Source: DATDVH01 sp035290045 (GTDB taxonomy: Bacteria; Patescibacteriota; Microgenomatia; UBA1406; HO2-37-13b). From it: a stretch of 8,804 bases of DNA. Positions within the stretch are counted from its first letter, which is position 1, and each line of letters begins with the position of its first letter. The position numbers and the translations under genes were made by a program. Of this stretch, positions 1 through 6,222 are shown one piece after another. The notes under the pieces were generated by a model. That model saw only the letters and a program-made list of their open reading frames with translations. It had not been told where the DNA came from and searched no databases. The stretch is taken from the NCBI GenBank assembly GCA_035290045.1, contig DATDVH010000073.1, positions 1 to 8,804 of the forward strand, written 5' to 3'.

Positions 1-156
1 AAACGGCAAAAGACTGAGTAATCCTGTTTGTGTTAATGCTCTCTTGATTGTGGTGTATTGACCGTAGAGATCAAGTCTTCTTTCCAGTTCACAGAGTGGT
101 TCGGGAGGAGAGAGTTTAATAGTGGTGAATGGTGATTCGGGTGATGAAAGTGACAT
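1..156 (-). CDS. Unrecognised protein, 5' part only (third gene of HEPN/MNT unit)
   Basis: An ATG at 156-154 opens a frame that stays open to the left edge of the window (52 codons seen). It begins two bases after the TGA of the MNT gene, so it is very probably co-transcribed with it. The visible start is Ser/Pro-rich (MSLSSPESPFTTIKLSPPEP), followed by a stretch that looks helical and basic (LERRLDLYGQYTTIKRAL). I do not recognise the family. It has no signal peptide, membrane segment or catalytic motif in the visible part. No Shine-Dalgarno motif precedes it, and translational coupling to the MNT stop is likely. It could be a third component of the toxin-antitoxin-like unit or an unrelated downstream gene. 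The frame call itself is reasonable, but the function is unknown. Confidence 0.5.
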   Translation of the reverse strand, partial: MSLSSPESPFTTIKLSPPEPLCELERRLDLYGQYTTIKRALTQTGLLSLLPF

Positions 157-158
157 AA

Positions 159-473
159 TCAGATTATTTTTAAACCTTTTTGCTGAATTTGTGAAGAAAA
201 ACTATCATAAGGATTTTGAAAATCTTTCTCCGAATAGGGATGAGGTTCTATAAGATCGGAAATGCCTTCTCGCAGATTCATTAAGATCACTCTTTCTTTC
301 TGCCTGTCTTTGCCAAATATTGGAGAAATAATACAAGTATCAATATCGCTATCAATATGCATTGTACCTTCTATTGTTGAGCCGAACACAAAAACATGCC
401 TCACAGGAATGCCATATTTTGTTATTTTGTTGATATACCGTAGAATAATTTTTTTCATTTGCTGACGAGTCAT
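159..473 (-). CDS. MNT-type minimal nucleotidyltransferase (antitoxin-like)
   Basis: A 104-residue protein of the MNT family, a minimal polymerase-beta-type nucleotidyltransferase fold. Its hallmark GSx10DxD motif is intact: G31-S32, then D43 and D45. A third acidic candidate, E76, sits in a SDLIEPHPY segment. In characterised HEPN/MNT pairs the MNT protein neutralises the HEPN toxin, in some cases by adding AMP groups to it; whether this protein does so is inference. I chose the ATG at 473 because it overlaps the HEPN stop as ATGA, a classic coupling. An upstream ATG at 509 in the same frame would add 12 residues and overlap the HEPN gene by 40 bases, which is less likely. It lies between the HEPN gene and an unrecognised third gene. 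Since the HEPN partner has an in-frame stop, this may now be an orphan. Confidence 0.85.
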   Translation of the reverse strand: MTRQQMKKIILRYINKITKYGIPVRHVFVFGSTIEGTMHIDSDIDTCIISPIFGKDRQKERVILMNLREGISDLIEPHPYSEKDFQNPYDSFSSQIQQKGLKII

Positions 474-853
474 ATTGTTTTTTTCACAAAATTGTAAAAA
501 TTCTCGCAAATTTTACTCCATTTTTGCGCATAGCTTTTAGTGGCTTTTTTGTAAAATGAAAGTTTATAATCGTCATATCTTGCTTCTATATTGAACGTAG
601 TAACCTCATTTAATTGAGTGATTATTTTGTCTGTCAAAACAATTTCTGCTTGTTTAGCTAAACGAATCAAATCATGAGTAAAAATGATTGTTTTCACCGA
701 TTGCATTATTTTAGCCTTCAGAATTTTCTCAAGCACTAAATACTAAATAAACAAACTCCAATCATAATGCTTTGACTTGAACAAATCTTTTGCGGTAATT
801 ATATCTTGATCCGACTTAAGAATCCAGTTTATCACGATTCGATTTTTCGTCAT
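470..853 (-). pseudogene. HEPN-domain protein with one in-frame amber codon
   Basis: Reading from an ATG at 853-851 gives 127 codons, the usual HEPN length. Family landmarks run along the whole frame: YDWSLFI near residue 30-36, LEKILKAK at 41-48, FTHDLIRLAKQA in the middle, and an EARYDDYKLSFYKKATK segment near the C-terminus. Codon 37 is TAG (743-745), in the conserved helix between SLFI and YLVLEK. There is no frameshift on either side. The 3' 88 codons could start at a GTG (734-736), but this would remove the first HEPN helices. The ATG is supported by a perfect extended -10 box just upstream. The common HEPN RNase motif Rx4-6H is not visible in either part. HEPN proteins paired with MNT usually act as toxins. 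This copy is either dead, read through, or reduced to a truncated C-terminal product. Confidence 0.8.
743..745 (-). other. In-frame amber (TAG) codon inside HEPN gene
   Basis: TAG is codon 37 of the HEPN frame starting at 853. Frame and family similarity continue on both sides without any shift, so this is a point lesion or a recoded codon, not a gene boundary. Confidence 0.85.
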
Positions 854-872
854 AGTCTTTTGTATGTGCATT

Positions 873-881
873 ATTATATCA
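873..881 (-). promoter_or_regulatory. Extended -10 promoter for HEPN/MNT unit
   Basis: On the minus strand TGATATAAT reads 881 to 873: a consensus TATAAT with the extended-10 TG one base upstream. No good -35 is seen 17 bases further up, as is common for extended -10 promoters. Transcription would start near 866, giving a leader of about 13 bases before the HEPN ATG at 853. The box lies only a few bases from the ATPase -35 on the other strand. Confidence 0.55.
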
Positions 882-885
882 TACC

Positions 886-914
886 TTGCATGTTACACGT
901 ATATCTACTACACT
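886..914 (+). promoter_or_regulatory. Candidate promoter of P-type ATPase gene, near-leaderless
   Basis: TTGCAT (886-891), a 17-base spacer, then TACACT (909-914; 4 of 6 match to TATAAT). The same TTGCAT hexamer is used in the tuf promoter. Transcription would begin near 921-923, at or next to the ATG at 923, so the mRNA may be leaderless. No Shine-Dalgarno motif is present. It shares the 69-base divergent spacer with the HEPN/MNT promoter. Confidence 0.35.
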
Positions 915-922
915 ATCTATAC

Positions 923-3514
923 ATGAACCATGAAGCGCTCGCACAACAAGGATTAAACACTCATAAAGCACAGGAGCTTCTTAAAAAATACGGGTTCAAT
1001 GAGATTACAGAAAAGAAAAAAAAGAGCATTTTTATCACTTTTATATCCCAATTCAATAACTTTCTCATTCTTCTCCTTATTGGAGCAGGGACATTATCAC
1101 TTTTTCTTCATGAGATCATAGATAGTCTCTTTATTTTTTTTATTATTCTTCTCAATGCTTTTTTTGGAATCTATCAAGAATTTAAGGCGGAAAAATCACT
1201 TGAAGCACTCAAAGATATCACCATCACTACAACAAGAGTGATACGAAACGGAAGTGAACAGACTATCAACAGCGCATTTCTGGTACCTGGAGATATCGTG
1301 TATATAGAAGAAGGAACCAAAATCCCGGCTGACGCGCGCCTTATTCAATCACGATATCTTGAAGTTAATGAATCCTCGCTCACCGGTGAATCTCTTCCTG
1401 TTCTCAAAAATGAGATAGATGAAGAAAACAAGATGATTTTTATGGGAACTGTAGTAGCAAAAGGGCGGGGATACGCGCGCGTGGAAAAGACGGGAAACGC
1501 TACACAATTTGGTAAAATTGCACGAACACTCACCTCTATTAAAGACCAAAAAACACCTTTACAACACAAGCTGGAAATATTTTCAAAACAAATAGGTATC
1601 ATTGGCATCATCGCGTCAATCTTAGTTTTTTTACTTTCATATGGACAAAACGGGAACATCTTCACCAGTTTTCTTTTTGCAGTCAGCCTTGCAGTAGCGG
1701 CAGTCCCCGAAGGATTGCCAGCGGTGATGACCATTACCTTGGCAATTGGAGTGGAACGGATGAGTAAGAAAAAAGCCATAGTACGCAAATTAAATGCTAT
1801 TGAGACACTTGGATCAATCACATTGGTCGCAACAGATAAAACAGGCACCCTCACCACCAATCAGATGAGGGTAAAAAATATATGGTTTGATAATTATTCG
1901 TATACTATTGAAAACATTCCATCATCATCTCATCAAACATTTTCACAATTATTATTAAATAGTATCCTTTGTTCAACCACGTCACTCATCGTGAGAGAAG
2001 GAAAAGAATATGAAGTAGTAGGTGATCAGACAGAAGGAGCATTACTCATCCTTGCCAAACAAGCACGAAAATCAATCCATACGATACGCAATGAATGGAA
2101 TATACGCGATGAAGTATCATTTGATCCAATAAAAAAAAGAATGAGCGTGGTAGCTTCATCACTCCCTGGTAATAAAAATACCTATATATTCAGCAAAGGT
2201 GCTCCAGAAAGTATCCTTTCAATCTGCACTCATATACTATCGGAAGGAAAAGAAGTATTATTCACCGTTGTTCAAAAAAAAGCGGTCAATGAATCGCTGA
2301 ATTCATATACAAAAAAAGGCCTCCGTGTTATTGCTTTTTCTCATAAGCGTATTTCATCAGAAAAAGAAAAAAAACCAATCCTACTCACTCAACAGGATTG
2401 GATGCCAGATACGAAATCTGATCATACCTTCATAGGATTTGTCGGCATTGCAGACCCAGTTCGTAAAGAAGCAAGAGAAGCAGTCATAAAAGCTCATAAA
2501 GCCGGGATAAAAGTCGTCATGATTACCGGAGACAATCCACTTACCGCAAATACCATTGGAATTGAAACGGGAATTGTAAGAGAAGGAGAACCAATACTAA
2601 CAGGCAAACAAATGGATACCTACTCTGATTCTGCTCTCATACCGTTGATAAAACATATCAAAATCTTCGCACGCACTTCACCCGATCATAAACATAGATT
2701 AGTCAGTCTTTTTCAAAAGATGGGCGAAGTAGTTGCAGTCACTGGAGATGGCGTGAATGATGCGCTCGCATTAAAACAAGCGAACGTCGGAGTTGCAATG
2801 GGCATGACTGGCACTGATGTGGCAAAAGAAGCATCAGACATGATTATTACCGATGACAACTTTGCCACACTGATCAATGCAATTGAAGAAGGAAGAAATA
2901 TATTCAATCATCTGAAAAATGTCATTAAATATTTAATCACCTCAAACACTGCAGAGGTATTAACTATAGTACTCGGACTAATATTCAGGTTTCCTTTAGT
3001 TCTCACTGCCTTACAAATTCTTTATATCAATTTAGTCACTGATGGACTTCCTGCACTATCTCTTGCGTTTTCACCAAAAGATTCACATGTTATGTCTCAA
3101 AAACCGCGCACTTCCCTCACTATTCTTCACCGTCATGACTTGATCTACATACTTTCAATAGGATTTCTTGGAGGAGTGCTTACAGTTATTTCTTTTTCCA
3201 CGGGATTTGCATTGAGTGGAATTGATACAGCACGAACCATGGCATTTACTACGTTAGTTTTTGTACAACCTCTTATTCTTGTAGATCTCTGGCTTTCTCA
3301 CAGGATCATCATACGCAATATGAATTTACTGAAAAAACCCATTTTCCTTATCTCCTTTGCTTCAGCTTTTCTCATTCAGCCTTTTCTCATCTACCACCCC
3401 TTTTTCCAGCAGATTTTTAAGACTGTATCGGTTGCCACTACTCCAGTAACCATCGCATTTTTATTATCTCTTGTCATTCTTCTTCCAATTGAGATAAAAA
3501 AGATAAAAAAGTAA
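923..3514 (+). CDS. Calcium-transporting P-type ATPase (type IIA/PMR1-like)
   Basis: An 863-residue integral membrane pump that couples ATP hydrolysis to cation export, most likely Ca2+ (or Mn2+). The N-terminal cation ATPase domain begins with HEALAQQGLNTHKAQELLKKYG. The A-domain TGES is at 154-157, PEGLP in membrane helix 4 at 262-266, and the phosphorylated Asp is D305 in DKTGTLT. KGAPE (425-429) is in the nucleotide domain, with TGDN at 535-538 and TGDGVND at 607-613. Ion-site residues of Ca2+ pumps are present: E263 in helix 4, the SNTAEV Asn and Glu in helix 5, and the INLVTDGLPA Asn, Thr and Asp in helix 6. Helix 8 reads VFVQPLILVDLW, without the SERCA acidic residue at the usual place. 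I start at 923 because the 39 codons upstream (an ATG at 806) overlap the divergent HEPN gene and match no family sequence. All catalytic motifs are intact. Confidence 0.95.
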   Translation: MNHEALAQQGLNTHKAQELLKKYGFNEITEKKKKSIFITFISQFNNFLILLLIGAGTLSLFLHEIIDSLFIFFIILLNAFFGIYQEFKAEKSLEALKDITITTTRVIRNGSEQTINSAFLVPGDIVYIEEGTKIPADARLIQSRYLEVNESSLTGESLPVLKNEIDEENKMIFMGTVVAKGRGYARVEKTGNATQFGKIARTLTSIKDQKTPLQHKLEIFSKQIGIIGIIASILVFLLSYGQNGNIFTSFLFAVSLAVAAVPEGLPAVMTITLAIGVERMSKKKAIVRKLNAIETLGSITLVATDKTGTLTTNQMRVKNIWFDNYSYTIENIPSSSHQTFSQLLLNSILCSTTSLIVREGKEYEVVGDQTEGALLILAKQARKSIHTIRNEWNIRDEVSFDPIKKRMSVVASSLPGNKNTYIFSKGAPESILSICTHILSEGKEVLFTVVQKKAVNESLNSYTKKGLRVIAFSHKRISSEKEKKPILLTQQDWMPDTKSDHTFIGFVGIADPVRKEAREAVIKAHKAGIKVVMITGDNPLTANTIGIETGIVREGEPILTGKQMDTYSDSALIPLIKHIKIFARTSPDHKHRLVSLFQKMGEVVAVTGDGVNDALALKQANVGVAMGMTGTDVAKEASDMIITDDNFATLINAIEEGRNIFNHLKNVIKYLITSNTAEVLTIVLGLIFRFPLVLTALQILYINLVTDGLPALSLAFSPKDSHVMSQKPRTSLTILHRHDLIYILSIGFLGGVLTVISFSTGFALSGIDTARTMAFTTLVFVQPLILVDLWLSHRIIIRNMNLLKKPIFLISFASAFLIQPFLIYHPFFQQIFKTVSVATTPVTIAFLLSLVILLPIEIKKIKK

Positions 3515-3591
3515 AAACTATAAATAAAAAATCATTTCCACGAGCTTGTAGAGTGAAATAAGCTTATTTTCTCAATTACTGGATATTTTAC

Positions 3592-3634
3592 TGTCATTGC
3601 GAGGAGTGAAACGACGAAGCAATCCCGTTGTTAA
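3592..3634 (+). repeat. Left inverted repeat of GIY-YIG element
   Basis: It begins TGTCATTGCGAGGAGT and continues through ACGACGAAGCAATCCCGTTG. It pairs with the right arm at 3967-4020, with the first 16 bases identical as an inverted repeat. Confidence 0.75.
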
Positions 3635-3677
3635 CAGATACAGTGTTTTGTTATAAACTATCTACAAAGATGTCTTT

Positions 3678-3968
3678 ATGCAGAAATATTATTATGTTTA
3701 TATTATCACCAATGCCCGTAATACAGTTTTATATACAGGAGTAACAGGACATCTTATAAGAAGAATATATCAACATAAAAATAAATTAGTCTAGTCATTC
3801 AGTAGTAAATACAATGTAAATAAATTAGTTTACTATGAAATATTTGAAGATATTAATATGGCAATAGAAAGAGAAAAACAAATTAAAGCCGGAAGTAGAA
3901 AAAAGAAAATTGAACTCATATCTCAATTGAATTCAGAGTGGAAAGAACTCTATACCTCTATTCTTTAA
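3678..3968 (+). pseudogene. GIY-YIG nuclease with one in-frame amber codon
   Basis: A 96-codon frame for a small single-domain GIY-YIG endonuclease of the UPF0213/YhbQ type. The GIY-like YVY is at residues 6-8, the YIG-like YTG at 19-21, the catalytic Arg region at R28-R29, H33 in YQHK, and the catalytic Glu in EREK at 64-67. The C-terminal NSEWKELY is also family-like. Codon 39 (3792-3794) is TAG, between KNKLV and SFSSKYNV, where related proteins usually have a charged residue. Frame is kept on both sides, and the true stop is TAA at 3966-3968. The 38-residue N-terminal product lacks the catalytic Glu, so without read-through there is no active enzyme. No Shine-Dalgarno motif precedes the ATG. 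It lies inside inverted repeats as the sole gene of the element. Family assignment is firm; activity is doubtful. Confidence 0.85.
3792..3794 (+). other. In-frame amber (TAG) codon inside GIY-YIG gene
   Basis: TAG at codon 39 of the GIY-YIG frame, with family similarity continuing in the same frame on both sides. A single-base change from GAG, AAG or CAG would explain it. Confidence 0.85.
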
Positions 3969-4020
3969 TAACGAGATTGCCACGTCGTCTCGCCTTAAGA
4001 CGGGACTCCTCGCAATGACA
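3967..4020 (-). repeat. Right inverted repeat of GIY-YIG element
   Basis: Read on the minus strand from 4020 it begins TGTCATTGCGAGGAGT, as in the left arm, and ends with CGTTATTAA. It has an extra segment that can fold as CGTCT-CGCCTTA-AGACG on the plus strand, which is missing from the left arm. It overlaps the last bases of the GIY-YIG stop region. Confidence 0.75.
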
Positions 4021-4126
4021 AATGATCATAGCGCAGTTTCACAAGAGTATTTTACATAAAAGTGTTATTAAATCAACCTTTTTAATTTTGAGTTATAACT
4101 GTGGAAAAATTAGGACTCATAAATAA
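4020..4126. other. Short non-coding gap
   Basis: AT-rich spacer between the inverted-repeat element and the possible 3' end of the hypothetical gene. I see no gene, promoter or convincing terminator in it. Confidence 0.4.
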
Positions 4127-4207
4127 TTATTTGATTGATATTTCATTGATCTTATCTTTAATCCAATCAGGACAATCACTTCTTAAATCAGGAGCTAACA
4201 CGTTAGA

Positions 4208-4519
4208 TCAATGATATGGAATATATCTATTCTCAACTTCGTGAATTCTTATTAAGCTCGGAGTTCCAGTCATACGAAATTCCCACTGATCTCGCTTTAA
4301 TGGAAAAACACCTTTATAAGCATATCTCATTCTAACTATAGTACCTAATGCGCTATCTGTATCAAAAGTATATGATACACTTCCAGCCCAACAATAAAAC
4401 AATGTTGTTGTAGGACCTGAAATAAGATCAATAGGCGAAACAGTACCGAAGCTCCATACTGAATACGGTGGTTTAATAATTTCCACACACTTATTGAAAT
4501 TGATTAATTTATCTTGCAT
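4208..4519 (-). CDS. Hypothetical protein, possibly interrupted by TGA
   Basis: A 103-residue frame from an ATG at 4519, with no family that I recognise. It is rich in aromatic residues and Thr/Ser (WSFGTVSP, YCWAGSVSYTF, RDQWEFRM), which suggests a soluble beta-rich fold. No signal peptide or membrane segment is seen. The frame continues past its TGA (4208-4210) for 26 more sense codons to a TAA at 4127-4129. That extension looks protein-like (LAPDLRSDCPDWIKDKINEI). The gene may therefore be a 130-codon gene with one internal stop, or may simply end at the TGA. It follows rpsJ on the same strand with a 62-base gap and has no Shine-Dalgarno motif. It occupies the place where rplC would be expected in a standard S10 operon and is unrelated to it. 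Coding status is likely but not certain. Confidence 0.5.
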   Translation of the reverse strand: MQDKLINFNKCVEIIKPPYSVWSFGTVSPIDLISGPTTTLFYCWAGSVSYTFDTDSALGTIVRMRYAYKGVFPLKRDQWEFRMTGTPSLIRIHEVENRYIPYH

Positions 4520-4581
4520 AATTACAAAGTAAAATTAGATATTAATTTCACTTTTTTCTCCAAATTCAACTATTTATGTTA

Positions 4582-4890
4582 CTACATCTTTATCTCCACA
4601 TCAATCCCTGCGGGAAGATCAAGATGCATGAGGGAGTCAATGGTTTGATTGGTGGGATTTATGATATCAAGAAGTCTTTTATGCGTTTTTAAGCCAAAAT
4701 GTTCGCGGCTGTCTTTATCGGTGAATGTTGATTTATTCACTACATAAATTTCTTTTTTAGTGGGTAAAGGAATCGGACCGACGACTGAAGCGCCTGTTTT
4801 ATTCGCAGTATCCACTAATTTCGCGCATGTTTCATCAATTAACCGATGATCAAAAGATTTTAATTTTATCCTAATGCGTCCTTTTGGCAT
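4582..4890 (-). CDS. rpsJ: 30S ribosomal protein S10
   Basis: A 102-residue protein of normal S10 length. S10 sits in the head of the small ribosomal subunit and, as NusE, also takes part in transcription antitermination. Family landmarks are complete: RIRIKLKSFDHRLID at the start, VVGPIPLPTKKE in the middle, SREHFGLKTHKRLLDI, and LDLPAGIDVEIKM at the end. I chose the ATG at 4890 (MPKGRIRI) because it matches the normal S10 start. ATGs at 4914 and 4926 would add unconserved residues. It lies 68 bases downstream of tuf on the same strand and is probably co-transcribed with it. The stop is TAG immediately followed by TAA, the only terminal TAG in the window. No Shine-Dalgarno motif is visible. 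Confidence 0.97.
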   Translation of the reverse strand: MPKGRIRIKLKSFDHRLIDETCAKLVDTANKTGASVVGPIPLPTKKEIYVVNKSTFTDKDSREHFGLKTHKRLLDIINPTNQTIDSLMHLDLPAGIDVEIKM

Positions 4891-4958
4891 ATTGTAAAAG
4901 AGCCCTGTGCTCATTAATCCCAGCAATCTTATTTCTAATACTGAAATTATGAGAAATT

Positions 4959-6143
4959 TTATTTTAGAACCTTCGTGACTATTCCAGCGCCTACCGTATG
5001 ACCGCCTTCGCGAATAGCAAATTTTACGCCTTCTTCCATCGCGACAGGATAGATGATCTTGCCAGTAATTTTTACATTATCTCCTGGTATCACCATCTCA
5101 ACTCCTTGCGGCAATGTCGCCTCACCAGTCACGTCTGTTGTGCGAAAAAAGAATTGTGGTCTATATCCCGTGAAAAAAGGAGTGTGACGACCTCCTTCTT
5201 CTTTGGTCAGCACATAAATCTCAGCCTCAAATTCAGTATGAGGGGTAACTGTCCCTGGTTTTGCAATCACTTGACCGCGTTCTACTTGATTTTTCTCAAT
5301 CCCACGAAGAAGCAATCCGACATTATCTCCTGCTCGCGCTTCGTCAAGACTTTTTCTGAACATCTCAACCCCAGTGATAACTGTTTTTTGCGTAGCTTTT
5401 AGTCCTACTATCTCAATTTCTTCATTCACCTTCAAAATACCTCGCTCAACTCGCCCTGTCACGACAGTACCTCTTCCTTGAATAGTAAAAATATCCTCAA
5501 TAGGCATCAAAAATGGCTTATCAATATCACGAGTCGGTTCAGGTATGTATTCGTCAATAGTTTTCATCAAAGCTTCAATGGATTTGATTGATTCTGGATC
5601 ATCCTCTGTTGCTTTGAGTGCTGAACCGCGAATCACTGGGATAGTATCTCCTGGGAATTTATATTTTTTCAGAAGATCCCGCACTTCCATCTCAACCAAA
5701 TCAAGAATCTCTGTATCAGATACCATATCTACCTTATTTAGAAATACAACTATTGCTGGTACATTCACCTGACGAGCAAGAAGAATATGTTCGCGAGTCT
5801 GCGGCATTGGACCATCTGGAGCAGATACGACCAAAATCGCGCCATCCATTTGCGCCGCACCAGTAATCATATTTTTGATATAATCAGCATGACCGGGAGC
5901 ATCAATATGCGCATAGTGTCTTTTTTCTGTCTCGTATTCAGAATGATGAAGATTGATCGTCACTCCTCGTGCTTTTTCCTCTGGAGCCTTATCAATTTCG
6001 TCATATTTCAAATCTTTTGCCAATCCTTTTTTAGAAAGTACATGATGAATAGCTGAAGTAAGAGTGGTCTTCCCATGATCAACATGACCAATGGTGCCAA
6101 TATTTAAGTGAGGTTTATTTCTCTGAAAAACTCCTTGTGCCAT
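4959..6143 (-). CDS. tuf: Elongation factor Tu
   Basis: A 394-residue GTPase that carries aminoacyl-tRNA to the ribosome, of full family length. G1 is GHVDHGKT, G2 lies in RGVTINLHHSEYE, G3 is DAPGHADY, G4 is NKVD and G5 is GSALKA. Domains 2 and 3 follow, with FTIQGRGTVVTGRVERG and the C-terminal FAIREGGHTVGAGIV. Several switch positions differ from the textbook bacterial form: DAPGH instead of DCPGH, NKVD instead of NKCD, and LHHSE instead of the usual T-HVE. The start ATG encodes MAQGVFQRNKPHLNIGTIGH, which is standard. It is followed by rpsJ, a remnant of the str-S10 order, but no fusA lies upstream. A good promoter sits 51-79 bases upstream. No Shine-Dalgarno motif precedes the ATG. Confidence 0.98.
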   Translation of the reverse strand: MAQGVFQRNKPHLNIGTIGHVDHGKTTLTSAIHHVLSKKGLAKDLKYDEIDKAPEEKARGVTINLHHSEYETEKRHYAHIDAPGHADYIKNMITGAAQMDGAILVVSAPDGPMPQTREHILLARQVNVPAIVVFLNKVDMVSDTEILDLVEMEVRDLLKKYKFPGDTIPVIRGSALKATEDDPESIKSIEALMKTIDEYIPEPTRDIDKPFLMPIEDIFTIQGRGTVVTGRVERGILKVNEEIEIVGLKATQKTVITGVEMFRKSLDEARAGDNVGLLLRGIEKNQVERGQVIAKPGTVTPHTEFEAEIYVLTKEEGGRHTPFFTGYRPQFFFRTTDVTGEATLPQGVEMVIPGDNVKITGKIIYPVAMEEGVKFAIREGGHTVGAGIVTKVLK

Positions 6144-6193
6144 AGGTGATTAAAATAAATAAAATTTTTAATAAATAAAAACTCAATGAAGTA

Positions 6194-6222
6194 AATATAT
6201 ACTATCTTTACTTAAAATGCAA
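6194..6222 (-). promoter_or_regulatory. Sigma70-type promoter of tuf-rpsJ
   Basis: On the minus strand: TTGCAT (6222-6217), a 17-base spacer, then TATATT (6199-6194; 5 of 6 match to TATAAT). Transcription would start near 6187, giving a leader of about 44 bases to the tuf ATG at 6143. Confidence 0.6.

Larger units (their letters stand above)
3592..4020. mobile_element. GIY-YIG element bounded by terminal inverted repeats
   Basis: A 429-base unit whose ends are a 16-base perfect inverted repeat, TGTCATTGCGAGGAGT (3592-3607) and its complement (4005-4020). Inner parts of the arms are also related: ACGACG-GCAATC-CGTT-TTAA blocks occur on both sides, with an extra hairpin-forming insert in the right arm. 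The only gene inside is a GIY-YIG nuclease gene. The repeat matches the widespread 'cattgcgaggag...gaagcaatc' type of dispersed repeat that I know from many bacterial genomes. No clear target-site duplication is seen. Mobility is inferred from structure; there is no transposase. Confidence 0.6.

Noticed and set aside
470..736. Short HEPN gene starting at GTG 736
   Set aside because: The family pattern continues upstream in the same frame to an ATG at 853; this start would remove the first helices. It remains possible only as a secondary product after the amber codon.
806..922. N-terminal extension of the ATPase from an ATG at 806
   Set aside because: The added 39 residues do not look like the family and overlap the divergent HEPN start and both promoters.
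1345..1860. Long open frame antisense to the ATPase
   Set aside because: Shadow of the opposite strand's codon pattern; no family features or promoter.
3556..3569. AAATAAGCTTATTT palindrome as ATPase terminator
   Set aside because: Entirely AT-rich apart from the centre, with no loop and no long T run; too weak to call.
4529..4557. Hairpin followed by six T on the plus strand
   Set aside because: It resembles a terminator but faces away from the surrounding minus-strand genes, the stem is AT-only with a mismatch, and no plus-strand gene ends there.
4891..4926. Longer S10 starting at 4926 or 4914
   Set aside because: S10 proteins start at the residue matching the ATG at 4890; the extra residues are unconserved.
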